Assembly (NCBI GenBank): GCA_013816275.1
Contig: JACDER010000069.1
Location: 1-7,203 of the forward strand
Source of the DNA: Actinomycetota bacterium
GTDB taxonomy: Bacteria; Actinomycetota; Thermoleophilia; Gaiellales; Gaiellaceae
DNA: 7,203 nt
Direction: 5' to 3'
The translations under genes were made by a program, and so were the position numbers. The notes under the pieces are model-generated. The model was not told the origin of the DNA, searched no databases, and saw only the letters and a program-made list of their open reading frames with translations. Below, in pieces: positions 1 through 6,396 of the stretch; position 1 is the first letter of the stretch; every line of letters begins with the position of its first letter.

Positions 1-49
1 GGACGACGATGAAGGCGAGGGCGACGACGACACCAATTGCGACAGTCAT
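1..49 (-). CDS. N-terminus of a membrane-anchored protein, probably SPFH/band 7 (stomatin-like); runs off the window
   Basis: Only 16 codons are present, reading MTVAIGVVVALAFIVV from an ATG at 49-47. The stretch is almost entirely hydrophobic and would be an N-terminal membrane anchor. An AAAGGA ribosome binding site lies at 60-55, 5 nt before the ATG, and overlaps the nfeD stop codon at 62-60, so translation is probably coupled to nfeD. This is the only ATG start among the genes here. SPFH (stomatin/flotillin) proteins start with a short hydrophobic hairpin and are classically encoded directly next to nfeD, so that identity is inferred from context. The visible residues do not prove it, and any small membrane protein would look the same. 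Confidence 0.5.
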   Translation of the reverse strand, partial: MTVAIGVVVALAFIVV

Positions 50-59
50 GCGAGTCCTT

Positions 60-1382
60 TCAGACGGATTGTGGCGATCCTACGGGTTCGTCAACAGGGC
101 TGACGTCCAGGACGAGAGCGGGGTCGACGGCGTCCACACGGACCTTCGTTCCGCGGCGGAGCGGCTCGTCTCCGAGCGCGCGCGCTCGCCAGAGCTCGCC
201 GTTCACGAACACCTGCCCTTCGCCGCGGGCCTCGCCGATCTGGCCGACGATCGTCTGCGGCCCGACCGATACGGGTTTCCGCCTGACCTGGACCGCCTTT
301 GTGATCGCGAAGCCCCAGATCAGGCCGAGCACGACCGCAATCGAGATGATCAAAGGCAGGTTGACGTGGTACGGCGAAGGCGCGTTTCGGAAAAGCATGA
401 TCGCGCCGACGACGAGGCTGATCAGCCCCGCGACGGTGATCGCCCCGTGGCTCGTCACGAAGGCGTCGGTCACGAGCATGGCGACGCCGAGCAGGAGCAG
501 GACCAGCCCGGCCCAGCTGATCGGCAGGATCGAGAAGCCGAAAAGAGCGGTGACGAGCGCGACTGCGCCGAGGACACCCGGCAGGACCACTCCGGGATGG
601 AAGATCTCGAACCCGATCCCCGCGAGCCCGGCCAGGAAGAGCAGGGTGATGATGTTGGGGTCGATCAGGACGTTGAGGAAGCGGGAGAAGAAGCTCGGGT
701 TCGCCTCGACGATCTCGGCGTTCGCGGTGTGCAGCGCGATGTGCCGGTGGTAGGTCTTGCGGCCGTCGATCTTGTCGAGGAGCGCGCGGAGATCTGGAGC
801 CTTGACGTCGATGACGTGGATCTTCAGCGCCTCGTCCACCGTCAGGTTCGATGCCTTGCGGACGGCGCTCGCGGCCCAGTCGCCGTTTCGCCCGTTCGTC
901 TCGGCCAGCGTGCGGAGCTTCTTGGCGAAGTGGTTGATCACCTTCCGCCGCAGGTCGCTGCCGAGGTTGCCACCGCTCTGGTTGATCGGCGTCGAGGAAC
1001 CGATGTTGGTCGCCGGCGCCATGGCGAGGAGGTCGGCGGCTTCGGCCACGAACACACCTGCGGAAGCCGCTCCCGCCCCCTGCGGCGACACGTAGGCGAT
1101 CACGGGCACCTTCGAGGCGAGCACCTTCTCGTAGATCTTCTCCATCGAGGTGGAGAGGCCGCCGGGCGTGTCGAGGAGGATCACGACCGCGCTGTATCCG
1201 CCCTTGTTCGCCCGGTCGATCTGGTGGTTGACGTAGTCCTGCGAGACCGGATTGATGTCGAGCGAGAAGTGGACGGCCAGCACCTTCGGCCGGTTCTGAG
1301 CCGAGACAGGGGAAGCGATGAGGAGGAACGCGGCAGCCGTGGCGACGAGCGCGGAAAATCCCCGCACGAAACGCGCTTTCAC
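60..1382 (-). CDS. nfeD: NfeD-family membrane-bound serine protease (long form, ClpP-like domain plus OB fold)
   Basis: The 440-residue product from GTG 1382 has the full long-NfeD layout. A signal peptide covers about residues 1-28 (VSA|Q cleavage site). A ClpP-class protease domain spans about 30-205, with a TPGG motif near 72-75, the nucleophile Ser107 in GAASAG, and a likely general-base Lys147 in RKVIN, 40 residues later as in the archaeal Ser/Lys-dyad homologue. About five membrane segments follow between residues 243 and 363, and a C-terminal OB-fold domain lies near 369-434 (VGQIGEARGEG...RVDAVD). Family members are thought to cleave the hydrophobic C-terminus of SPFH partners and act in membrane quality control. 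The ORF extends upstream to an ATG at 1463, but that would lie inside fabZ and ahead of the signal peptide, so GTG 1382 is preferred; GTG 1367 is an alternative. The gene diverges from the fatty acid operon and leads into a probable SPFH gene. Confidence 0.92.
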   Translation of the reverse strand: MKARFVRGFSALVATAAAFLLIASPVSAQNRPKVLAVHFSLDINPVSQDYVNHQIDRANKGGYSAVVILLDTPGGLSTSMEKIYEKVLASKVPVIAYVSPQGAGAASAGVFVAEAADLLAMAPATNIGSSTPINQSGGNLGSDLRRKVINHFAKKLRTLAETNGRNGDWAASAVRKASNLTVDEALKIHVIDVKAPDLRALLDKIDGRKTYHRHIALHTANAEIVEANPSFFSRFLNVLIDPNIITLLFLAGLAGIGFEIFHPGVVLPGVLGAVALVTALFGFSILPISWAGLVLLLLGVAMLVTDAFVTSHGAITVAGLISLVVGAIMLFRNAPSPYHVNLPLIISIAVVLGLIWGFAITKAVQVRRKPVSVGPQTIVGQIGEARGEGQVFVNGELWRARALGDEPLRRGTKVRVDAVDPALVLDVSPVDEPVGSPQSV

Positions 1383-1392
1383 AGCTTGGACG

Positions 1393-1398
1393 AGTCTA
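1393..1398 (-). promoter_or_regulatory. Putative -10 element (TAGACT) for nfeD
   Basis: Read on the minus strand, TAGACT lies 10 nt before GTG 1382. With usual spacing, transcription would begin near 1386, giving a leader of about 4 nt and no Shine-Dalgarno sequence. No convincing -35 box is present, which is common for actinobacterial TANNNT promoters. The hexamer is the exact mirror of the one at 1413-1418. The call rests on position and motif only. Confidence 0.45.
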
Positions 1399-1412
1399 CC
1401 AGCGGCCGGAAC

Positions 1413-1418
1413 TAGACT
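1413..1418 (+). promoter_or_regulatory. Putative -10 element (TAGACT) for the fab operon, giving a leaderless fabZ transcript
   Basis: TAGACT ends 7 nt before GTG 1426, so a standard -10 to +1 distance puts the first transcribed base at 1425 or 1426, on the start codon itself. This agrees with the lack of a ribosome binding site before fabZ. A TTGGAC sequence at 1386-1391 resembles a -35 box, but the 21-nt spacer is too long for a normal pairing. It is also the right arm of an AGTCTA-N14-TAGACT inverted repeat. Confidence 0.5.
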
Positions 1419-1425
1419 TGCCCGC

Positions 1426-1860
1426 GTGCAGGCTCCCTTCGGACGCGCCGAGATCGAGACCATCCTTCCTCACCGGGAGCCGTTCCTTCTGATCGACGAA
1501 GTGGTCGAGTTCGAGCCGGGCAAGCGCGTGGTCGCGCGCAGGCTCGTGCGCGAGGACGAGTGGTACTTCCCGGGCCATTTCCCCGGACGGCCCGTGATGC
1601 CGGGCGTCCTGATCGTCGAGGCGATGGCCCAGACCGGCGCGGTCGCCGTGCTCGCCCAGGAGGAGAACCGCGGCAAGATCGCCTATTTCGCGGGCATCGA
1701 CGACTGCCGGTTCAAGCGCATCGTCGAGCCCGGCGACGAGCTCGAGCTGACGTGTGAGATCGACCGCATTCGCGGCCCGATCGGCCGGGGCAGAGCCGAG
1801 GCTCGCGTCGGAGGCGAGCTGGCTGCCCGCGCCACGCTGACCTTCGCGGTCGAGCGGTGA
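1426..1860 (+). CDS. fabZ: 3-hydroxyacyl-[acyl-carrier-protein] dehydratase FabZ
   Basis: The 144-residue product has the normal FabZ length and a single hotdog fold. It dehydrates 3-hydroxyacyl-ACP to trans-2-enoyl-ACP in the cytosolic type II fatty acid cycle. The N-terminal PHREPFLLID motif (15-24) is followed by YFPGHFPGRPVMPG with catalytic His51, then VLIVEAMAQ with catalytic Glu65; the 14-residue spacing matches the family. The RFKRIVEPGDEL-like stretch (here CRFKRIVEPGDEL) is also typical. The frame stays open upstream to an ATG at 1318, but that extension is antisense to the nfeD signal peptide and lacks conservation, so GTG 1426 is chosen; it gives a leaderless start from the -10 box at 1413. 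It is the first gene of the operon and overlaps fabH by 4 nt (GTGA). Confidence 0.96.
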   Translation: MQAPFGRAEIETILPHREPFLLIDEVVEFEPGKRVVARRLVREDEWYFPGHFPGRPVMPGVLIVEAMAQTGAVAVLAQEENRGKIAYFAGIDDCRFKRIVEPGDELELTCEIDRIRGPIGRGRAEARVGGELAARATLTFAVER

Positions 1861-2864
1861 TCGGAACAGCTCCGAACGGCTTCCGGGCCTCGATCACCGG
1901 GATCGGTTCGTACGTGCCCGACCGCGTCCTCACCAACGCGGAGCTCTCGACGATGGTGGACACCTCGGACGAGTGGATCATCGAGCGCACCGGCATCCGG
2001 GAGCGCCGCATTGCTGCGCCAGAGCAGGCGCTCTCCGACCTGTGCCGTCCCGCCATCGAGCAGGCGCTCGCGCAGGCCGGGGTGGAGCCGGCCTCGATCG
2101 ACCTCCTCATCGTCGCGACCGTCACCCCCGATATGTCCTTCCCGTCGACCGGCGCGATCCTCGCCGACGAGCTCGGGATGCCCGATGCCGGCGCGTACGA
2201 CCTCTCCGCCGGCTGCACCGGCTTCATGTACGCGCTGGTACAGGCGTACGGGATGATGGCGGCCGGTCTGTCCCAGCGCGCGCTGGTCGCGGGCGGCGAC
2301 GTGCTCTCGAAGATCATGGACTGGACCGACCGGACGACGTGTGTGCTGTTCGGCGACGGCGCGGGAGCGGTCGTGCTCGATCGCGTGGATCGCGGCGGCT
2401 TCCTCGGCTTCGAGCTGGGAGCCGACGGCTCCGGCGGCCCGCAGCTGTACATGCCTGCCGGCGGCTCGCGCATGCCCGCTACCGCGGAGACCGTCGCCGA
2501 GCGGAAGCATTTCGCCCAGATGAACGGGCGCGAGGTGTTCAAGTTCGCCACGCGGGTACTTGTCTCGTCGGCGCTAGCGATTCTCGAGAAGTGCGGCCGC
2601 AGCATCGACGACGTCGATGTGTACATCCCACACCAGGCCAACGTGCGGATCATCGACCATGCAGTTGGGAAATTGGGCATTTCCACGGATAAAGTGGTCG
2701 TCAATGTCGACCGTTTCGGCAACACGTCGTCGGGCTCGATTCCGCTCGCGCTCGCGGAGGCCGATGCATCGGGCCGGCTCCGTGAGGGGGACATCGTTTT
2801 GATGACGGGCATGGGTGCAGGCCTCACCTGGGGCTCAGCTCTGATGGAATGGAGCAGTAAGTGA
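1857..2864 (+). CDS. fabH: 3-oxoacyl-[acyl-carrier-protein] synthase III (FabH)
   Basis: A 335-residue KAS III that starts fatty acid synthesis by condensing an acyl-CoA primer with malonyl-ACP. The thiolase-fold halves carry the catalytic triad Cys120 (SAGCTGF), His259 (YIPHQAN) and Asn289 (RFGNTSSGS); the His-Asn spacing of 30 matches E. coli FabH. The N-terminal TSDEWIIERTGIRERR block (36-51) is a hallmark of FabH and involves CoA binding. The C-terminal glycine loop reads TGMGAGLTWG, slightly different from the usual FGAG/FGGG form. GTG 1857 overlaps the fabZ stop within GTGA, implying translational coupling; no strong ribosome binding site precedes it. Primer preference (acetyl or branched-chain) cannot be read reliably from the sequence. 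Confidence 0.96.
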   Translation: MIGTAPNGFRASITGIGSYVPDRVLTNAELSTMVDTSDEWIIERTGIRERRIAAPEQALSDLCRPAIEQALAQAGVEPASIDLLIVATVTPDMSFPSTGAILADELGMPDAGAYDLSAGCTGFMYALVQAYGMMAAGLSQRALVAGGDVLSKIMDWTDRTTCVLFGDGAGAVVLDRVDRGGFLGFELGADGSGGPQLYMPAGGSRMPATAETVAERKHFAQMNGREVFKFATRVLVSSALAILEKCGRSIDDVDVYIPHQANVRIIDHAVGKLGISTDKVVVNVDRFGNTSSGSIPLALAEADASGRLREGDIVLMTGMGAGLTWGSALMEWSSK

Positions 2865-3787
2865 GCAAGATCGCTTTCTGCTTTCCCGGACAAGGCTCGC
2901 TCGAGGCCGGGATGGGGCGCGAGATCGCGCGGTACGCGCCTGCCGCGATGAGGGTGTTCGACGAGGGCAGCGAGGCGGCGGGGATCGACCTGCGCCGGCT
3001 GTGCTTCGAGGCTCCGCTCGAAGAGCTCGTACAGACCGAGTTGCAGCAGCCGGCTCTCGTCGCGACGAGCATCGCCTTCCTCGCCGTTCTGCGGGAGCAT
3101 GGGATCGAGCCGGACTATGTCGTCGGCCACTCTGTCGGCGAGTTCGCCGCGCTCGTCGCCTCTCGGGTGCTGGAGATCCCGGAGGCGATCGCACTCGTGC
3201 GTGAGCGCGGCCTTGCCACAGCCGAGGCTGCGCGCGAGCGCCCCGGGTCGATGGCGGCCATCCTCGGCCTCGCCGACGAGGTTGTCGAGGACCTCTGCCG
3301 GCAGATCGACGGCGTGTGGCCGGCGAACTACAACTGCCCCGGGCAGCTCGTCGTCTCGGGCGAGGATCCGTCGGTGGAGGAATGCCGCTGGAAGGCTGAA
3401 TTGGAAGGCGCCGGGAGGACGGTCAAGCTCAAAGTCTCGGGCGCGTTTCACAGTCCCCTCGTCGCGAAGGCTGCCGAGCGGCTCCGTCCGGCAATCGAGC
3501 GGGTCCGCTTCAGCGAGCCGGTCGCGCCGTTCATGTCGACGGTGACCGCCAGGATCGAGCCGGTCCAGCGGATGGGCAACCTGCTCGTCGACCAGCTGAC
3601 CGGGCCCGTCAAGTTCACGCAAGCGGCGCAGGCGCTCGTTCGCGAGGGAGTGAGGACGTTCGTCGAGGTGGGGCCGGGGAACGTCCTCTCGGGCCTCGTC
3701 CGGCGGATCGACGAGAACGTGAAGGCGATCTCCGTGAACAGCGTGTCCGCGCTCAAGAAGCTCGAGGAGCACTTCCCCCCTGCCTGA
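2861..3787 (+). CDS. fabD: Malonyl-CoA:ACP transacylase FabD
   Basis: A 308-residue malonyltransferase that moves malonyl from CoA to ACP to supply FabH and FabF. Visible motifs are PGQGS at 9-13 with oxyanion Gln11, the nucleophile Ser91 in GHSVGEFAALV, Arg116 that binds the malonyl carboxylate (25 residues after the Ser, as in E. coli), and His197 in GAFHSPL. The ferredoxin-like subdomain and the closing VEVGPGNVLSGLVRR block (268-282) are intact. The fifth residue of the usual GQGSQ motif is Leu instead of Gln. The GTG start overlaps the fabH stop (GTGA) and has GGAG at 2851-2854. The 3' end runs through a six-C tract (3775-3780) just before its TGA, in the region where fabG must begin. 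Confidence 0.96.
   Translation: MSKIAFCFPGQGSLEAGMGREIARYAPAAMRVFDEGSEAAGIDLRRLCFEAPLEELVQTELQQPALVATSIAFLAVLREHGIEPDYVVGHSVGEFAALVASRVLEIPEAIALVRERGLATAEAARERPGSMAAILGLADEVVEDLCRQIDGVWPANYNCPGQLVVSGEDPSVEECRWKAELEGAGRTVKLKVSGAFHSPLVAKAAERLRPAIERVRFSEPVAPFMSTVTARIEPVQRMGNLLVDQLTGPVKFTQAAQALVREGVRTFVEVGPGNVLSGLVRRIDENVKAISVNSVSALKKLEEHFPPA
3764..3769 (+). promoter_or_regulatory. Ribosome binding site supporting a CTG start for fabG
   Basis: GAGGAG inside the fabD 3' end lies 10 nt before CTG 3780. No ATG, GTG or TTG is in frame between the upstream stop at 3735-3737 and GTG 3918, so this site decides the start. Because GAGGAG also encodes Glu-Glu of FabD, it could be coincidental. Confidence 0.45.
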
Positions 3788-4541
3788 GGCCTTAGAAGGC
3801 TCGCCCGGCCACGAACGAACCTTCTGCTCCCTCGAGGGCAAGCTCGCGCTCGTCACGGGGGGATCCCGGGGAATCGGACGAGCTGTTGCGGTCGAGCTTT
3901 CCCGGGCCGGCGCGACGGTGGTGATCGGCTACGGCTCGGCACGCGACGAGGCCGAGGCAGTCGCCGGCGAGACCGGCGGCCGCGCGGTCCAGGCCGACGT
4001 CTCCGATCCGGACGACGCGAAGCGGCTCGTCGAGGAGGCGGGCGACCTCGACATCCTGGTCAACTGCGCCGGGATCACGCGCGACGGCGTTCTGGCGCGG
4101 ATGCCGGACGACGACTGGCGCGCCACCCTCGAGACCAACCTGAGCAGCGTCTTCTACACCTGCCGGGCGGTGACGCGCGGGATGATGCGCCGCCGGGCCG
4201 GGTCGATCGTCAACCTGTCGAGCATCGTCGGCCTTCGGGGCAACTGGGGACAGACGAACTACGCCGCTTCGAAGGCGGGAATCATCGGCTTCACCAAGTC
4301 GCTCGCGCGCGAGCTCGGGAGTCGCGGCGTCCGCGCGAACGTCGTCGCGCCGGGATACGTCAAGACCCGCCTGACCGAGGTCATCCCGCAGGAGGCGAAG
4401 GACGCGATGCTCCAGAACACGCCGCTCGGTAGGCTCGGCGAGCCGGAGGACGTAGCGTCGGCGGTACGCTTCCTCTGTTCGGACGAGGCCTCGTTCATCA
4501 CGGGCGAGGTCATCCTCGTCGACGGCGGATTGGGGATGTAG
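3780..4541 (+). CDS. fabG: 3-oxoacyl-[acyl-carrier-protein] reductase FabG (probable CTG start)
   Basis: An SDR-family NADPH-dependent reductase that converts 3-oxoacyl-ACP to 3-hydroxyacyl-ACP. Numbered from CTG 3780 (253 residues), it has the cofactor motif TGGSRGIG at 26-33, NCAG at 95-98 (usually NNAG), Asn120, and the catalytic Ser148, Tyr161 and Lys165 (YAASK); the Ser-Tyr gap of 13 equals that of E. coli FabG. PGYVKT and the C-terminal FITGEVILVDGG are typical. The first GTG in frame (3918) lies after the NADPH motif and would destroy the fold, so the true start is upstream. CTG 3780 is the only NTG codon available there. It overlaps fabD by 8 nt and leaves about 15 unconserved residues, including a rare TTA codon, before the usual SLEGK opening. 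The alternative is entry by frameshift from fabD or a base error. Function is certain; the start is not. Confidence 0.9.
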   Translation: MPEALEGSPGHERTFCSLEGKLALVTGGSRGIGRAVAVELSRAGATVVIGYGSARDEAEAVAGETGGRAVQADVSDPDDAKRLVEEAGDLDILVNCAGITRDGVLARMPDDDWRATLETNLSSVFYTCRAVTRGMMRRRAGSIVNLSSIVGLRGNWGQTNYAASKAGIIGFTKSLARELGSRGVRANVVAPGYVKTRLTEVIPQEAKDAMLQNTPLGRLGEPEDVASAVRFLCSDEASFITGEVILVDGGLGM

Positions 4542-5794
4542 TGCAAAACGGCAGGGCGCGAATCGTCATCACCGGAATCGGTGCGGTTACACCGCTGGGA
4601 ATGGACGCGGAGTCGTCCTGGCAGAGCCTGATCGCGGGCGGCCACGGCGCGGGACCGATCACGAACTTCGATGCCTCCCAGTACCTCGTCCACTTTGCCT
4701 GCGAGCTCAAGGAGTTCGACCCGACCGAGTGGATGCCCCGGAAGATGACCCGCCGGATGGACCGTTTCGCGCAGATGGTCGTCGCCGCCGCTCGCCAGGC
4801 CGAGGCCGACTCGGGTCTCGACATCGCCAAGGAGTCCGCCCGGATCGGAGCGTCGGTTGCGACCGGGATCGGCGGGCTCCAGTCGTACCAGGACTGCTAC
4901 GACACGCTGCGCGAGCGTGGGCCCACCCGCGTGAACCCGTTCTCGATCCCCGCGATCATCCCGAATATGGGCGCCGCGTGGGTCTCGATGGAGCTCGGGA
5001 CCAAGGGGCCGCTGACGTCGCAGTGCACCGCCTGCGCAGCCTCCAACATGGCGATCGGGGACGGCGTCGACGCGATCCGGCTCGGACGTGCCGACGTGAT
5101 GCTGTGCGGCGGTACGGAGGCGTCGGTGACGGAGATCGGGATCGCCGGCTTCAGCGCGATGCGGGCGCTATCCCGCCGGAACGAGGCTCCCGAGAAGGCA
5201 AGCCGGCCCTTCGACGCCGGACGCGACGGCTTCGTGATGGGCGAAGCGGCTGCGATCCTCGTGCTCGAGGAGCTCGAGCATGCGCGCGCCCGCGGGGCGA
5301 AGATCTACGGAGAGGTGGTCGGCTACGGGATCTCATCCGACGCCGCGCACATCACCGAGCCCGACCCCACGGGGGAAAACCCGGCGCGGGCGATGACGAT
5401 GGCCATGAAGGACGCAGGCATTACGCCCGAGGACATCGGCTACATCAACGCCCACGGCACGTCCACCCCGCTCGGGGATGCGAGCGAGACGCGCGTGATC
5501 AAGCTCGCCCTCGGCGATGAGCGCGCGCGCGAGATCCCGGTCTCCTCGACCAAGGGAGCGACTGGGCACACCCTGGGCGCCTCGGGGGCGGTGGAGGCGA
5601 TCTTCACCACATTCGCCATCCAGCGCGGGATCGTGCCGCCGACGATCAACTACGAGGAGCCCGATCCCGAGTGCGACCTCGACTACATCCCGAACGACGC
5701 CCGCGAGGTCGAGGATCTGCGCTTCGGGATGTCGAATTCCTTCGGGTTCGGCGGGCATAACGCCTCGATCGTGATCGCCAGGTGGGACGAGTAG
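4541..5794 (+). CDS. fabF: 3-oxoacyl-[acyl-carrier-protein] synthase II (FabF)
   Basis: A 417-residue KAS II elongation enzyme that condenses acyl-ACP with malonyl-ACP. The Cys-His-His site is complete: Cys165 (CTACAASN), His305 (NAHGTSTP) and His343 (KGATGHTLGASGA), with Lys338 and the gatekeeper Phe401 in SNSFGFGGHN. The GGHN ending, instead of GGTN, resembles mycobacterial KasA. Length and motif spacing match the family along its full extent. The GTG start shares one base with the fabG TAG stop (TAGTG) and is preceded by a GGGG run at 4532-4535 that can act as a ribosome binding site. No acpP gene precedes it, although acpP is often found immediately upstream of fabF. Confidence 0.96.
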   Translation: MQNGRARIVITGIGAVTPLGMDAESSWQSLIAGGHGAGPITNFDASQYLVHFACELKEFDPTEWMPRKMTRRMDRFAQMVVAAARQAEADSGLDIAKESARIGASVATGIGGLQSYQDCYDTLRERGPTRVNPFSIPAIIPNMGAAWVSMELGTKGPLTSQCTACAASNMAIGDGVDAIRLGRADVMLCGGTEASVTEIGIAGFSAMRALSRRNEAPEKASRPFDAGRDGFVMGEAAAILVLEELEHARARGAKIYGEVVGYGISSDAAHITEPDPTGENPARAMTMAMKDAGITPEDIGYINAHGTSTPLGDASETRVIKLALGDERAREIPVSSTKGATGHTLGASGAVEAIFTTFAIQRGIVPPTINYEEPDPECDLDYIPNDAREVEDLRFGMSNSFGFGGHNASIVIARWDE

Positions 5795-6396
5795 CGGCCC
5801 CCTTCGCGACCTTCGACTGTTACGGCACGCTGATCGACTGGAACTCGGGCCTGCGCGCCGCGCTCGGGAGCGGCGAGCTGCTCGAGCGATACCACGAGGT
5901 CGAGCCGGAGGTGGAAGCCGAGACTCCGGGGATGCCATACCGTGAGGTGCTGGCGGAGGTCTCGCGGCGGATCGGCGCGCCCGATCCCGACGGCGTGGCG
6001 GAGTCTCTTCCGAGCTGGGATCCGTTCCCGGAGGTCCGGCCGGCGCTCGAGCGGGTACGCAGAGATGGCTGGCGCCTGGTGATCCTGTCCAACACCGACA
6101 GGGACTACATCGACGTTTCGATGGCGACGATCGGGGTCCCGTTCGAGTTCGCGATCGTCGCGTCGGAGATCGGCTCGTACAAGCCGGCACTCGAGCACTG
6201 GCGCGCCTTCGAGCGCGAGACGGGCCGGCTTCCGGACGTGCACGTCGCCGCGAGTCTCTTCCACGACATCGGCCCGGCCAGCGAGCTCGGGCTGAAGAGC
6301 ATCTGGGTGAACCGGCTCGGCGAGCTGCCCGGCCCCGAGCCGACGCGCGAGATCCCGGACCTCTCGGCGCTCCCCGAGGTGCTCGCTGAGCTCTGA
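5782..6396 (+). CDS. HAD-superfamily hydrolase, subclass IA, haloacid dehalogenase-like
   Basis: A 204-residue cytosolic HAD protein. Motif I is FDCYGTLID with nucleophile Asp12; motif II is ILSNTD with Ser103; motif III is SYKPA with Lys134; motif IV is SLFHDIGPA with Asp162. A helical cap lies between residues about 20 and 85. The residue two after the nucleophile is Tyr14, where phosphatases have Asp; Tyr is typical of L-2-haloacid dehalogenases. However, the Asn expected in the dehalogenase motif (SSNxWD) appears to be Leu159, so dehalogenation is not secure and the substrate is unknown. GTG 5782 overlaps fabF by 13 nt and is the only start that keeps motif I near the N-terminus, so it is part of the same transcript. 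A role in lipid metabolism would be a guess from context. Confidence 0.82.
   Translation: MGRVAAPFATFDCYGTLIDWNSGLRAALGSGELLERYHEVEPEVEAETPGMPYREVLAEVSRRIGAPDPDGVAESLPSWDPFPEVRPALERVRRDGWRLVILSNTDRDYIDVSMATIGVPFEFAIVASEIGSYKPALEHWRAFERETGRLPDVHVAASLFHDIGPASELGLKSIWVNRLGELPGPEPTREIPDLSALPEVLAEL
6376..6381 (+). promoter_or_regulatory. Ribosome binding site supporting a CTG start for the GNAT gene
   Basis: GAGGTG near the 3' end of the HAD gene leaves 4 nt before CTG 6386 (6 nt counted from GAGG). It favours CTG 6386 over the second in-frame candidate, CTG 6398, whose upstream sequence is weaker. The site is also coding sequence of the HAD gene, so chance cannot be excluded. Confidence 0.35.

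Noticed and set aside
840..880. Apparent loss of the NfeD catalytic lysine (Ser in the WAASAVRK stretch)
   Set aside because: The dyad lysine should lie about 40 residues after the serine. Lys147 in RKVIN fits that spacing from Ser107, so the site looks intact.
9..1415. A 468-codon open frame on the plus strand antisense to nfeD
   Set aside because: Its product is rich in Arg, Asp and Glu with no recognisable domain, while the opposite strand encodes a complete NfeD with signal peptide, Ser/Lys dyad, membrane segments and OB fold. It is a high-GC shadow frame.
1318..1425. ATG 1318 as the fabZ start
   Set aside because: It would add 36 unconserved residues antisense to the nfeD signal peptide, and it lies upstream of the likely -10 element. 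GTG 1426 begins right before the conserved FabZ N-terminus.
3829..3838. CCCTCGAGGG palindrome near the fabG N-terminus
   Set aside because: It encodes the conserved SLEGK opening of FabG with ordinary codons. There is no U-tract or other sign of a terminator or operator.
1712..3856. A 714-codon open frame on the minus strand across fabZ, fabH and fabD
   Set aside because: Long antisense frames are expected opposite GC-rich codon usage. The product has no family motif, and the plus strand holds three complete enzymes with catalytic residues.
3918..3920. GTG 3918 as the fabG start
   Set aside because: It would remove the TGGSRGIG cofactor-binding motif, which is encoded in the same open frame just upstream.
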